A stretch of DNA of 64,000 nucleotides, taken from Flavobacteriales bacterium (GTDB taxonomy: Bacteria > Bacteroidota > Bacteroidia > Flavobacteriales > TMED113). Below the pieces are notes generated by a model, which was given only the letters and a program-made list of their open reading frames with translations, did not search any database and was not told the DNA's origin. The translations under genes and the position numbers were made by a program. Shown here piece by piece: positions 49,964 through 60,131 of this stretch. The stretch's first letter is position 1. Each line of letters starts with the position of its first letter. Location of the stretch: the NCBI GenBank assembly GCA_002701365.1, contig NZUK01000012.1, positions 1-64,000 on the forward strand, written 5' to 3'.

Positions 49964-52084
49964 CTAAGGCTTGACAGATGTATTATATATTTGATTACTC
50001 CAACCAAAATACACGTCTTTAGAATAGCCTAAATTCTTAGCCGCTTGAGAGAAACAAGAAGAAAAAGTTTTACAATTTAATGTGTTAAAATCATTGTCTT
50101 TAGTTGTATAATCAATTTTTTTATTTTTTGCTTCATGTAACAAATCTTGATTAATACTAACACTATATTTATTACGTAATTCTTTTAGCCAAATATCTTC
50201 TAAGAAACTTTGATAGTCAGAAATAACTAAACCCTTAATTTCGCCAATAGGCTTAATAGAGGATTTTAAAATCTCATCTACTACAATGATTTGATTTGTG
50301 TCGGCACACTTAATGATTTGTCCGCCTTCTAATTGATCCCATTGTAATGAAAAAACAAATTGATCCAAAGTAGAATTATCTCCAAACTCATAAAGACCTG
50401 TTTCAATAGATAGGTTTAAGTTAGAGTTTCTATTCATTTTCTCTAAAATATCTTTATCAGAAATATCCCAACTTAAATTATTATAGACTCTATTTTTAGT
50501 TCGCACATCTTTGCATGAATATATACTAGCAGCGATTCTATCTGACCATGTGTATTGATTCTGATTTTTTTCATAAAAATTTTGAAGACCTAACGTATCT
50601 TGAATAGCCTTATTCCAAATTTTTTGTTCTGACAAATTAAATAATAATATGCCATCATGATATTCATCAATTAACAATCTGAAATCATTATATTTATTCT
50701 CTAGATTTACAGATTCAACATCTAGTATTTTTTGTTCTTGAAATGTTTTATAAAATTGAGTAACTAGTAACTCAATCTCTAAATTTTTTGGCAAACGAGA
50801 ACGATAAGTAGTTAAATACTCTGCAAAATCTTTTTGATAAACATATCGTGTAGATAAATCATAATTATTATTGAACATAAACATTATCACACCTTGACCT
50901 TTAATTTTTTCTACTATACTTTTCCCGTCAAAAAAATCTTGATTAATTAGTTCATGAAAAATAACATTTGAATTAGCATTCTCAGTAAATCCCCATTCTT
51001 TTTTCAACCTATTAATAACAACATCTCGTGTTTTTTGAGACCTAGAGTCCCTTTCTAGTTTCTTCTTAATTGATTCTTTCATTGTATCAAATTGTGATAT
51101 TTTTTTCTTATCAATTAATTTAATAATATGCCATCCAAACGGAGTTTCACATGGTAAAGAAAAATCTCCAACTGATTCTAATGAAAAAGCCACATCTTCA
51201 AAACTTTCAACCATTTTATTTATGCCAAACCATTCTAATTCTCCTCCTTTTGAACCACTCTTCTTGTCATCAGAAAACTGTTGAGCTAAATCTGCGAAAT
51301 TATCACCATTTCTAAACACTAATGAATCATGAATTTCATCAATTTTCGCCTTAGCTTTCAAAACAGACAAGCTATCTTTAATATTACTTTTGATCATAAT
51401 ATGAGCTACTTTAACCTCACCTCTTGAAGGACGTTTATCATGAATTTTGAGTATATGATACCCAAATCTAGTTCTTACCGGTTCAGAGACAGATTCAATA
51501 GGTGTCGTATAAGCAGCTGTTTCAAAAGGATAAACCATATAAAAAGCAGAAAAGTAACCTAGATAACCATTATTTTCACTAACTGAAGGGTCTTCGGAAT
51601 ATTTAAGAGCTAAATCTGCAAAATCAGCGCCATTAACAATACGTTCACGAATATCTAAAATTTTATTATACGCCAATAATGTATCAGAACCCTCTGCTTG
51701 AATTAAAATATGACTTGCAGAAACTTCTGATTTTAACCGATCATATGCTTCAATTAATAATTGGTCAGAGACTTCAGTATCAGTTAGGTAAGGTTTTACA
51801 AGTTGTCTTCTGTAACCATTTAATTCTCTAACAAATGACTGTAAGGTATCCAAGCCTAAAGATTCTGCTTCTTTAACTTTTAATTTAAAATTTATATATA
51901 ACCGTAAATACTCATCAATGGATTCAGAGAATTCCAACGTGTCATTATCTAATCTGTTTTTATCATATGTTCGCATAAAATCTTCTACGGTTATAGTTTC
52001 ATCACCAACAAACAATAAGTTTCTATCTTGAGCGTGCACATTAAAAAGAGCAAATAATAATATACATGTATAAATATTTTTCAT
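49964..52084 (-). CDS. Peptidylprolyl isomerase, PpiD/SurA-like with two parvulin domains
   Basis: 706 aa; two units ASHILIQAEGSD...NGADFADLALKYSEDPSVSENNGYLGYF...FGYHILKIHDKRPSRG and VAHIMIKSN...NFADLAQQFSDDKKSGSKGGELEWF...FGWHIIKLIDKK. Confidence 0.92.
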   Translation of the reverse strand: MKNIYTCILLFALFNVHAQDRNLLFVGDETITVEDFMRTYDKNRLDNDTLEFSESIDEYLRLYINFKLKVKEAESLGLDTLQSFVRELNGYRRQLVKPYLTDTEVSDQLLIEAYDRLKSEVSASHILIQAEGSDTLLAYNKILDIRERIVNGADFADLALKYSEDPSVSENNGYLGYFSAFYMVYPFETAAYTTPIESVSEPVRTRFGYHILKIHDKRPSRGEVKVAHIMIKSNIKDSLSVLKAKAKIDEIHDSLVFRNGDNFADLAQQFSDDKKSGSKGGELEWFGINKMVESFEDVAFSLESVGDFSLPCETPFGWHIIKLIDKKKISQFDTMKESIKKKLERDSRSQKTRDVVINRLKKEWGFTENANSNVIFHELINQDFFDGKSIVEKIKGQGVIMFMFNNNYDLSTRYVYQKDFAEYLTTYRSRLPKNLEIELLVTQFYKTFQEQKILDVESVNLENKYNDFRLLIDEYHDGILLFNLSEQKIWNKAIQDTLGLQNFYEKNQNQYTWSDRIAASIYSCKDVRTKNRVYNNLSWDISDKDILEKMNRNSNLNLSIETGLYEFGDNSTLDQFVFSLQWDQLEGGQIIKCADTNQIIVVDEILKSSIKPIGEIKGLVISDYQSFLEDIWLKELRNKYSVSINQDLLHEAKNKKIDYTTKDNDFNTLNCKTFSSCFSQAAKNLGYSKDVYFGWSNQIYNTSVKP

Positions 52085-52111
52085 AATAATAATAATAATA
52101 ATAATAATAAT
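52085..52111. repeat. Trinucleotide microsatellite (AAT)9
   Basis: Exactly nine AAT units filling the 27-bp spacer between the PPIase start codon (52082-52084) and the guaB stop codon (52112-52114). Confidence 0.97.
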
Positions 52112-53569
52112 TTATCTACTATAATTCGGAGCCTCCTTTGTAATCGTTACATTATGAGGATGACTTTCACTCATACCTGAATGAGTAATTTTTGTAAATT
52201 TAGCGTTCCTTAGTTTAATTAAATTTTTAGCACCACAATAGCCCATTCCGGATTTTAAACCACCTATATGTTGGAACAAAACTTCCGATAATTTTCCCTT
52301 ATACGGAACTCTACCAACTATACCTTCAGGAATGAGTTTATTTTTTTTATTATTTTTTTGAAAATATCTATCTGCCGAACCACTCTGCATAGCATCAAGA
52401 GAGCCCATCCCCCTGTATGTCTTAAATTTTCTACCCTGATAGATAATAGTTTCACCTGGTGATTCCTCTAATCCGGCCAAAAGAGACCCCAACATAACAG
52501 ATGAAGCTCCCGCAGCTAAAGCTTTCACAATATCTCCTGAAAAACGGATCCCACCATCAGCAATAACAGGTGTCTCTGATTTATGTGCAATTTTACAAAC
52601 TTCATAAATTGCACTTAGCTGAGGAACACCTACACCTGCAATAATACGTGTAGTACAAATTGAACCTGGACCAATACCCACTTTTATTGCATCAGCGCCA
52701 TTTTTAATTAATAATTTTGCAGCTGATGGTGTTGCAATATTCCCAACAACACAATCTGTTTTAGGAAACTTAGATTTAATTGCTCTAAGTGTTTCAACAA
52801 CTAATTTACTATGTGCATGAGCCGTATCTATAACTAATGCATCAACTCCCTCTGAAACTAATTTTTCAGAACGATTAATTGCATTATCACCAACACCAAC
52901 TGCAGCTGCCACCCTTAATCTTCCTAAAGCATCTTTACAAGCCTTTGGTTGTTCTTTGACTTTTATGATATCTCGATAAGTTATCAATCCTAAAAGATTG
53001 TTTTCAGAGTCAACAACAGGTAATTTTTCAATACGATTTTTTTGCAATATATCCTCAGCATCCTTTAAGGAAGTAGACTTGCCTGTTGTAATTATATTAG
53101 CTGAAGTCATTAGTTTACTAACTGAAAGATTTAAGTTCTTAGCAAACCTCAAATCTCTACTAGTTATAATTCCTACTAATTTTCTGCCATTTAAAATCGG
53201 AATACCACCGATATTATTGTCATGCATTATTTTTTTAGCTTCAGAAGCATTTGCAGTATCAGGCAAAGTGATAGGATTCATAATAATTCCACTTTCGGAA
53301 CGCTTAACTGCATTTACTTGTTTCGCTTGATCTTCAACACTCATGTTTTTGTGAATTACTGAGAGACCTCCTTCCCTGGCTAAGCTAATGGCCATTTGTG
53401 ATTCTGATATAGTGTCCATGGCAGCTGAAACAATAGGAATACTTAAAGGAATATTTTTTGAAAACAAAGTAACTATAGATGCATCAGATGGTAAAAATTT
53501 TGAATAAGCAGGTACTAATAAAACATCATCAAACGTAAATCCATCTGTAAAAACATTGTCAAAATTCAT
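52112..53569 (-). CDS. guaB: Inosine-5'-monophosphate dehydrogenase
   Basis: 485 aa; [13 protein letters not shown], two CBS repeats, [34 protein letters not shown]. Confidence 0.97.
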   Translation of the reverse strand: MNFDNVFTDGFTFDDVLLVPAYSKFLPSDASIVTLFSKNIPLSIPIVSAAMDTISESQMAISLAREGGLSVIHKNMSVEDQAKQVNAVKRSESGIIMNPITLPDTANASEAKKIMHDNNIGGIPILNGRKLVGIITSRDLRFAKNLNLSVSKLMTSANIITTGKSTSLKDAEDILQKNRIEKLPVVDSENNLLGLITYRDIIKVKEQPKACKDALGRLRVAAAVGVGDNAINRSEKLVSEGVDALVIDTAHAHSKLVVETLRAIKSKFPKTDCVVGNIATPSAAKLLIKNGADAIKVGIGPGSICTTRIIAGVGVPQLSAIYEVCKIAHKSETPVIADGGIRFSGDIVKALAAGASSVMLGSLLAGLEESPGETIIYQGRKFKTYRGMGSLDAMQSGSADRYFQKNNKKNKLIPEGIVGRVPYKGKLSEVLFQHIGGLKSGMGYCGAKNLIKLRNAKFTKITHSGMSESHPHNVTITKEAPNYSR

Positions 53570-53634
53570 AAATACTCTTTAAAAAATGATTGCAAATTTA
53601 ATAAAAATTAGACAAATAATGCGATTTACATTAA

Positions 53635-54576
53635 TCAGAAACTGAAATTATTTTTTTTTGCAGCATTAAATTCTGTTAATATATCATTAACAATCTCTTT
53701 TGCAGGCTGAATCTTATATAATAATGCTGATACTTGACCAATCTCTAATTCACCATCATTTAATTCGCCTAAAAACATACCTTTTTTTGCTCTACCTCTT
53801 CCTAGCAATTGTTTCAAATCATCAGCATTAGCATCATTTGCATACGCATCTTCTATTTGAGAATAAAATTTGTTTTTGATTAATCTGACAGGTGTTAGTT
53901 CTTTTAAGGTCAAAGCCGTATCACCATCATTTAATTCGGTAATTTTGTTTTTAAATCTTATATGCGCAGAACTTTCTTCAGATACAACAAAACGAGAACC
54001 AATTTGAACAGCGTCAGCGCCTAAAATCATAGCAGCTAACATCGATTTTCCAGAATAAATCCCCCCAGCAGCAATTAATGGAATATTAATATGCTCCTTA
54101 ATCAATGGAATTAAACAAAAAGTGGTTGTTTCCTCCCTACCATTATGACCACCCGCCTCAAATCCTTCACAAACTAATGCATCTACTCCTGCTTCAATAG
54201 CTTTATTTGCAAATTTTAAATTTGAAATAACATGTACAACAATAATAGAGTTCTTTTTTAATTTTTCAGTCCAGTGAAAAGGATTCCCCGCAGATGTAAA
54301 TACAATCGGAACTTTTTCCTCTATAATAATATTAATATGCTCCTCAGCAAAAGGAAATAACAAGGGTACATTAACTGCAAAATTACACTTAGTATTTATC
54401 CGACATTTTTGAATATGTTCTCTCAAAACTTCTGGACGCATCGATCCAGAACCTATAATTCCTAACCCACCAGCATTACTTACAGCTGATGCCAAACGCC
54501 AACCACTACACCAAACCATACCTGCTTGTATAATTGGATACTTAATGCTAAATAATGATGAAATTCTATTAATCAT
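53635..54576 (-). CDS. Nitronate monooxygenase (2-nitropropane dioxygenase) family
   Basis: 313 aa; YPIIQAGMVWCSGWRLASAVSNAGGLGIIG, CEGFEAGGHNGREETT, GADAVQIGSRFVVSEES. Confidence 0.9.
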   Translation of the reverse strand: MINRISSLFSIKYPIIQAGMVWCSGWRLASAVSNAGGLGIIGSGSMRPEVLREHIQKCRINTKCNFAVNVPLLFPFAEEHINIIIEEKVPIVFTSAGNPFHWTEKLKKNSIIVVHVISNLKFANKAIEAGVDALVCEGFEAGGHNGREETTTFCLIPLIKEHINIPLIAAGGIYSGKSMLAAMILGADAVQIGSRFVVSEESSAHIRFKNKITELNDGDTALTLKELTPVRLIKNKFYSQIEDAYANDANADDLKQLLGRGRAKKGMFLGELNDGELEIGQVSALLYKIQPAKEIVNDILTEFNAAKKNNFSF

Positions 54577-56177
54577 TTTATTTTTAAAATAGGATGTATA
54601 TCTGAAGTTTCTCTTATTTTTAAAAAATACATACCTGGAGAATGATTAGATAAACTATGAATAGTCACATATGTTTCATTTGTTGTTTGAGAATAAACTA
54701 AAATTCCAAATATATTAAAAATATCAAATGTAAATTCTACACTATTAGCATTTTGAATACTAAATTGATCTTTGAAAGGATTGGGATATAATTTAATATC
54801 GAATAGAGATAGGTCATTATCAAACAGGATCGCATTTTGATATGCTTGATAGAAATCTGGAATCCCATAACCTAAAGAATCATTTGGGTTTTGAAACAAG
54901 TGTGCGGACATCTGAATCATTTCAATAATATCCATATTACTTACATCATTATTAATTATTTTTTGAGATTCCCATAAACAAGCTGCTAATCCAGCTACAA
55001 TTGGAGAGGAAAAAGATGTGCCATTAGCTAGCCTAATAGTTGAATCCAAATCAGCTACAACTGATAATACTCCTTGAGCGCAAACATTAGGCTTTATTCT
55101 TCCATCATAAGACGGTCCTCTTGAACTAAAAGATGCAATCTGTCCATTATTATTAACTGCACCAACAGCTAAAACACTATCACCATCTGCCGGAGCACCT
55201 ATATAGTACCAATCTCCTGAACCACTATTGCCAGCACTATTTACGACGAGTATACCTCTAGAAGCTGCTAAATCTGCTGCATTAGTAATAATTGTAGAAT
55301 TTCCATCCATATCATTATAAGAGTGGCTATTATCCAAATCATCATATAAAATTGTATATCCAAGTGATGAATTTATAATATCCACACCTGCAGAGTCTGC
55401 AAATTCTGCTGCAGCTGCCCAATTATCTTCTTCAACTAATGTTTCAGAATCTGAGTCTTCTGTTCTAAATAACATATATTGTGCTTGAGGCGCAGTACCT
55501 ATTAAACTGTCAGGCATATACCCACCTATTGTAGACAGGACCATGGTGCCATGTGAGCTCCCTTTAAATACATTATTATCTTTATCTACAAAATCATAAG
55601 AATCTAATATTTGATTATTAGTCCAAAGATTTTCAAAAATAGGCAATGATTCAACATCTATAAAACCTGCATCAAAAACTGCAATTATTATATCATTGCC
55701 TAAAAAACCTTCGTTATGTAAGTCAATACCACCCAACATTTCAATTTGATTATATGAACTTCCATACAATAATGAAGATGACAAGCGAGTATTATAATAA
55801 TCAGGATTATGTTCTTTATAAAGATTTATTTCTGTCTGTTTGACCATTTTACGCACAGGATAAATGTCTTTCACAAAAGACAAATTGGATATATAGTCTA
55901 ATACTTCTATTGAATTAATTTTAACAGACACCGCGTTCAACCATCGTGATGTATTTCTAATAGATAAATTATATTGTTTTAAAACGCTAATGTATTCCTC
56001 ACAAACCGACAAATCATGAAAGTCAATTTCAATACCCTGTTTAATTCGTCTTTCAAGTGCACGATCACTCAATTCCACAACTTGATCACATGCCTTATCG
56101 TTAAACATGATCCACCAGTTACTAGATTGAGAAAAAACAAAAGAGTTAATGCAAAAAAACCAAAAAAGACACCTCAT
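54573..56177 (-). CDS. Subtilisin-like serine peptidase (S8) with T9SS type A sorting domain
   Basis: 534 aa; catalytic triad regions IIAVFDAGF, SSHGTMVLSTIGG, NGTSFSSPIVAGLAA; C-terminus LYPNPFKDQFSIQN...GMYFLKIRE. Confidence 0.92.
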   Translation of the reverse strand: MRCLFWFFCINSFVFSQSSNWWIMFNDKACDQVVELSDRALERRIKQGIEIDFHDLSVCEEYISVLKQYNLSIRNTSRWLNAVSVKINSIEVLDYISNLSFVKDIYPVRKMVKQTEINLYKEHNPDYYNTRLSSSLLYGSSYNQIEMLGGIDLHNEGFLGNDIIIAVFDAGFIDVESLPIFENLWTNNQILDSYDFVDKDNNVFKGSSHGTMVLSTIGGYMPDSLIGTAPQAQYMLFRTEDSDSETLVEEDNWAAAAEFADSAGVDIINSSLGYTILYDDLDNSHSYNDMDGNSTIITNAADLAASRGILVVNSAGNSGSGDWYYIGAPADGDSVLAVGAVNNNGQIASFSSRGPSYDGRIKPNVCAQGVLSVVADLDSTIRLANGTSFSSPIVAGLAACLWESQKIINNDVSNMDIIEMIQMSAHLFQNPNDSLGYGIPDFYQAYQNAILFDNDLSLFDIKLYPNPFKDQFSIQNANSVEFTFDIFNIFGILVYSQTTNETYVTIHSLSNHSPGMYFLKIRETSDIHPILKIK

Positions 56178-56198
56178 AATTCACAAAACTAAGCATTA

Positions 56199-56858
56199 TT
56201 AATCTAAAGTACTATAATCTACTACTTTTAAAGTATCGCCTAATTCATTGAAAAATATCCATACTGAATCTTTCACACCCTTTGTATATTTTCCCGTCGA
56301 CTCCAACTGGTTACTTTTATCATAATAATATTCGGAAATACCATTTAACTGATTATTGAAATAAATGCACCGAACGCTAACAAAACCTGACTTGTAAAAT
56401 ATCTCCGACAAACCATTTTTTAAATTATTACTATAATGATATTTTTCAGAAACATAGCCATTGTCATAATAATACAGAGACTGACCATTTAAAACGCCAC
56501 CAACATAAGACTCTTTAGAAACTATAGAACCAGAATTGGAATACTGAGTCCAAAGACCATCTTTTTTCTTATTTAAATAAATACCTTTTGAATTAATTAA
56601 ACCAGATGAAGAATAGATGGTAGCATGACTTTTAATCCCTGGCTCTACATAATCTAAATTAACAACAAGGTTACCGTCGTAATCATAGTACTTAAAAACA
56701 CCAAACTCAATGCCGTTTTTAAACTGCCCGTTATACTTTATCTGACCATTTTCATGAAGCCCAAACCATTGGCCATCTCTAAGACCATTCGCATCAAAAG
56801 AATTTTGAGACCATGACAAAAGAAAAGGAAAAAGCGCAATAAAAAACAATCTAATCAT
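56199..56858 (-). CDS. MORN-like/YwqK-type repeat secreted protein
   Basis: Repeats of GLRDGQWFGLHENGQIKYNGQFKNG / KKDGLWTQYSNSGSIVSKESYVGGVLNG / VKDSVWIFFNELGD. Track ORF starts at 57065, but the signal peptide MIRLFFIALFPFLLSWSQ starts at 56858; upstream codons are read from within the neighbouring glycosyltransferase. Confidence 0.8.
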   Translation of the reverse strand: MIRLFFIALFPFLLSWSQNSFDANGLRDGQWFGLHENGQIKYNGQFKNGIEFGVFKYYDYDGNLVVNLDYVEPGIKSHATIYSSSGLINSKGIYLNKKKDGLWTQYSNSGSIVSKESYVGGVLNGQSLYYYDNGYVSEKYHYSNNLKNGLSEIFYKSGFVSVRCIYFNNQLNGISEYYYDKSNQLESTGKYTKGVKDSVWIFFNELGDTLKVVDYSTLD

Positions 56859-58032
56859 TTTGAAAATTGCTATATAAATTATCAAACTTATTTGCCAAAC
56901 CTTTCCAACTAAATTCAGTTTTTTTAATCTCAATATTTTTTGAAAAACAACCTTCTCTATTGTTGGCAAAATAGTCCTCCAATGCAGAAGCAATTTTCTC
57001 CTTATCTGGATCAACCAAATATCCGTCAAAATTATGTGTAACGTACTCCGACAAACCACCAACATTAGTTAATAAAACAGGCTTATTAAAATTCAAAGCA
57101 ACCATAGAAACGCCACTTTGAGTAGCTGAAAGATATGGCTGTACCACAATATCAGCGGCGCAAAAATAATTTTTCACATCTTCATTGGGAATATAATTAT
57201 CATGTAAAATTATCTTATTTTCAATTCCTAAAAATTTAATTTTTTCTAAATATTTAGATTTTTTTTCATAAAATTCACCCGCAATTATTAAATAAATATT
57301 TAATTTTTTTATTTTTTCTAACGCCATTACTTCTAACAACAATTCCAATCCCTTATACTTCCGAATTAAACCAAAGAATAAAATATATTTATTATTAACC
57401 TGAGTATTATCTTTCGTTAAACCAATATTTTTTTGAGCTATTTTTTTTGCCACAGTATTTCCAAAAACACTATAAATTGGATGAGGAGAAAATTTAACTT
57501 TTTTACTGGACAGATCTCGAAAATTTAATAAATCTTTTTTAACAGATTTAGACATAACCATATATGTATCACATGATTTTAAAAAAAAATTAGTTAATAT
57601 ATTTTGAAATGGCATAGGATCATGTGGATAAATATTGTCGACCCAAGCAATTATGAAAATAGATTTGTGTCGCAAAAGCCTTGCTATCAAGGCTAAACAT
57701 ATAGCAAAATACGGATGCCAATATCGAATTATGACATAGTGTGGCTTTATTTTTAACACTTTTCGAACAGTATTAAACCAAGAAAGAGGATTTAATGTAT
57801 TAATTAAATTTAAGTTAGTATGAGTAGAACTCTCTGACAAACCTACAGTCTGTTTTTTACCAGGAAATAAAATACTAGGGTATTGTAAACTGTATGATAT
57901 AATTTGACACGTTTTCTCTTCTTGATTAAAAGATTTACATAAAGACTCATTACTTTCTGAGATACCGCCCCTAAGAGGATAACCAGGGCCAATTATAATC
58001 CTATTCAAACAATTAAAATCCTGCTTTTTCAC
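56851..58032 (-). CDS. Glycosyltransferase family 4
   Basis: 393 aa; GPGYPLRGGISESNESLCKSF, ILFFGLIRKYKGLELLLEVM, DIVVQPYLSATQSGVSMVALNFNKPVLLTNVGGL. Confidence 0.9.
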   Translation of the reverse strand: MKKQDFNCLNRIIIGPGYPLRGGISESNESLCKSFNQEEKTCQIISYSLQYPSILFPGKKQTVGLSESSTHTNLNLINTLNPLSWFNTVRKVLKIKPHYVIIRYWHPYFAICLALIARLLRHKSIFIIAWVDNIYPHDPMPFQNILTNFFLKSCDTYMVMSKSVKKDLLNFRDLSSKKVKFSPHPIYSVFGNTVAKKIAQKNIGLTKDNTQVNNKYILFFGLIRKYKGLELLLEVMALEKIKKLNIYLIIAGEFYEKKSKYLEKIKFLGIENKIILHDNYIPNEDVKNYFCAADIVVQPYLSATQSGVSMVALNFNKPVLLTNVGGLSEYVTHNFDGYLVDPDKEKIASALEDYFANNREGCFSKNIEIKKTEFSWKGLANKFDNLYSNFQND

Positions 58033-59005
58033 TAATCCTATTATTATTGTTAATAGTTTTATTTCTAATAATTAATTCCCCCAAGAATCCTGATAAAAAT
58101 AATTGAGACCCTATTATCATACATAATATCCCTAAATAAAACAATGGCCTATCTGTCATATTAAATTGTGATAGTACAAATTTTGCATATGTTAAATATA
58201 TAGCAATTACAAAACCAATTACAAAAGAAATAATACCTAAAAACCCGAATAAATGCATGGGACTTTTACCAAATCTATTTAAAAAGGAAATCGAAATTAA
58301 ATCTAATAACCCATTTGAGAAACGATTCCAACCACCATATTTTGTTTCTCCATAAGTTCGTTTTCTATGATTTACGATTTTTTCGCCAATTTTATTATAT
58401 CCTGAATTTTTAACTAGCAATGGAATATAACGATGCATTTCACCTGATAATTTTATTTCTTTCAGAACAACAGAAGAATATGCTTTTAAACCACAATTAA
58501 AATCATGCAGATAAATTCCAGACATTACACGTGTAGCCCAATTATACAACTTAGTAGGAATAGTTTTAGAAACCGGGTCAAATCGTTTTTTCTTCCAGCC
58601 AGAAACTAAATGATAACCATCATTTACAATCATAAGATATAGATCAGGTATTTCCTTAGGGTCATCTTGCAAATCTGCATCCATGGTAATAATAACATCT
58701 CCCTGAGCGTGGAAAAATCCAACATCTAACGCAGTAGACTTACCACAATTTTTATTTAATCTTAAGCCTTTTATATAAGAATTTTTATTTAATTCTTTAA
58801 TAATTTTCCACGAACTATCACGACTTCCATCATCAACAAAAATAATCTCATATGTGTAATTAAAATCTGACAATACATTAAGAATCTCTTCAGCAAGAAT
58901 ATTAAGAGATTCTTCTTCATTAAATAGAGGAATTACAATAGATAAATTAATCATTTGTGTTGAATTTTCATTAGCAAAGATATAATTGCTGAATATAGTG
59001 TGCAA
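58013..59005 (-). CDS. Glycosyltransferase family 2, DPM/GtrB-like with C-terminal TM helices
   Basis: INLSIVIPLFNEEESLNILAEEI, FVDDGSRDSSW, TMDADLQDDPKEIP, two C-terminal TMs. Likely true start Met18 at 58954 (ATGA overlap with DUF4199 gene). Confidence 0.9.
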   Translation of the reverse strand: MHTIFSNYIFANENSTQMINLSIVIPLFNEEESLNILAEEILNVLSDFNYTYEIIFVDDGSRDSSWKIIKELNKNSYIKGLRLNKNCGKSTALDVGFFHAQGDVIITMDADLQDDPKEIPDLYLMIVNDGYHLVSGWKKKRFDPVSKTIPTKLYNWATRVMSGIYLHDFNCGLKAYSSVVLKEIKLSGEMHRYIPLLVKNSGYNKIGEKIVNHRKRTYGETKYGGWNRFSNGLLDLISISFLNRFGKSPMHLFGFLGIISFVIGFVIAIYLTYAKFVLSQFNMTDRPLFYLGILCMIIGSQLFLSGFLGELIIRNKTINNNNRISEKAGF

Positions 59006-59466
59006 GGAATTAAACTAAATACATATGCTTGAAATTGTCCATACATCGAGAAATAATCACCTAAGTATGTTTGATAAAAATCATCAATTGACATATTACA
59101 ACTAGTAAGTTGTGTACACTTAGAATACTCAAAAGAAATAAAATCGGAAATTAAATTACTGTTAAATACATTGTATAAAAAATAAAATAAAACTGAGGAA
59201 AAAAATAACGCAACACATAAAAGAAGAAAACAAATTGAAAAATAGTATTTAAAATCATATCTAGTGACATTAAATTTTACATAGGATTTTTTAACAGAGT
59301 AAAAAGCAAATGAAAATTGCGCAATTAAAAAAGACACTGAGTACAAATTTGTTGTAGGCAAAAGAAGTTTTGTGTCAATAGAATAAGCGATAATAGTTAA
59401 CAAACAAAACACAATACCTAAATAACACCCTTCAATAAAAGAATAATACTGAATATCTTTTTTCAT
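58951..59466 (-). CDS. DUF4199-family membrane protein
   Basis: 171 aa; four predicted TM helices, FYQTYLGDYFSMYGQFQAYVFSLIPCTLYSAIISLLMK; beside a GT2. Confidence 0.75.
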   Translation of the reverse strand: MKKDIQYYSFIEGCYLGIVFCLLTIIAYSIDTKLLLPTTNLYSVSFLIAQFSFAFYSVKKSYVKFNVTRYDFKYYFSICFLLLCVALFFSSVLFYFLYNVFNSNLISDFISFEYSKCTQLTSCNMSIDDFYQTYLGDYFSMYGQFQAYVFSLIPCTLYSAIISLLMKIQHK

Positions 59467-59506
59467 ATTTTTTTCACATAATATATTTTAAATTCCAAAA
59501 TAACAT

Positions 59507-59514
59507 TACTTTTG
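59507..59514 (+). promoter_or_regulatory. Predicted -7 promoter element of SRP RNA gene
   Basis: TACTTTTG matches TAnnTTTG and lies 5 nt upstream of the predicted RNA 5' end; the -33 is weak (TTTTA). Confidence 0.55.
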
Positions 59515-59518
59515 TCTC

Positions 59519-59615
59519 GGGCAAGTCTTACACAACCAGCTCCCACTCAACCTCCCCAGGGTCGGAAGACAGCAAGGATACTGTGGTTGTAGCGGTGTGA
59601 TGTGAGTAGCTTGCC
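59519..59615 (+). ncRNA. ffs: Signal recognition particle RNA (bacterial small type)
   Basis: GGGCAAG...CCCAGGGTCGGAAGACAGCAAGGATACTGTGG...CTTGCC: conserved SRP core GGTCGGAAGACAGCA loop and closing GGCAAG/CTTGCC stem, then a T-run. Confidence 0.9.
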
Positions 59616-59634
59616 TTTTTTTGTGCAAAAAAAT

Positions 59635-59657
59635 AAAAGCGGGCATAACCCGCTTTT
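59635..59657. terminator. Bidirectional intrinsic terminator between SRP RNA and the DUF3276 gene
   Basis: AAAAGCGGG-cataa-CCCGCTTTTT perfect hairpin with A/T flanks, between convergent transcription units. Confidence 0.85.
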
Positions 59658-59698
59658 TATAAAATTGTCGACATAAAATCTATGCCTATCGTTTATAT

Positions 59699-60067
59699 TT
59701 ATTCAAACTTGATATCAGAAATACTATCCGAATCATCATCCGAATCTAATGAAGAACTAGCAGTATCTTCTTGAGTTTCTGTGTTTTCTTGATTAGAAAT
59801 GACTTCACGACCCTTTTTGTCAAAAATAAAATCTGACACTTCCTTAAAACTACCAGCAAATTCATCAAAATCTTCTTTGTATAAATAAATTTTATGTTTC
59901 TTGTAATGAGCAGAACCATCTTCATTACTAAATTTTTTACTTTCAGTAATTGTCATATAGTAATCTCCTGCTCTAGTAGATCGCACATCAAAAAAATATG
60001 TCCTTCTACCTGCACGAACAGACTTTGAAAAAATCTCTTCTCTATCGTAATTTTCTTTTCCTTCCAT
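59699..60067 (-). CDS. DUF3276 / PUR-alpha-like family protein
   Basis: 122 aa; IFSKSVRAGRRTYFFDVRSTRAGDYYMTITESKK...HKIYLYKEDFDEFAGSFKEVSDFI; acidic C-terminal tail. Confidence 0.9.
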   Translation of the reverse strand: MEGKENYDREEIFSKSVRAGRRTYFFDVRSTRAGDYYMTITESKKFSNEDGSAHYKKHKIYLYKEDFDEFAGSFKEVSDFIFDKKGREVISNQENTETQEDTASSSLDSDDDSDSISDIKFE

Positions 60068-60097
60068 TTTATTAAGATTTAAATTAATTTATAAGAG

Positions 60098-60127
60098 CAA
60101 ATCTATAAAAATATATTTAGATTCAAA
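60098..60127 (-). promoter_or_regulatory. Predicted promoter of the DUF3276 gene
   Basis: Minus strand TTTG (60127-60124), 18-nt spacer, TAGATTTG (60105-60098), about 30 nt upstream of the start codon. Confidence 0.6.
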
Positions 60128-60131
60128 GTAT

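Noticed and set aside
52085-52111. Possible CRISPR or larger tandem array at the AAT run
   Set aside because: Unit is only 3 bp with no spacers; it is a microsatellite.
56199-56858. YwqK-type 'antitoxin' as part of a toxin-antitoxin system
   Set aside because: The name is historical for MORN-like repeats; this protein has a signal peptide and no adjacent toxin candidate.
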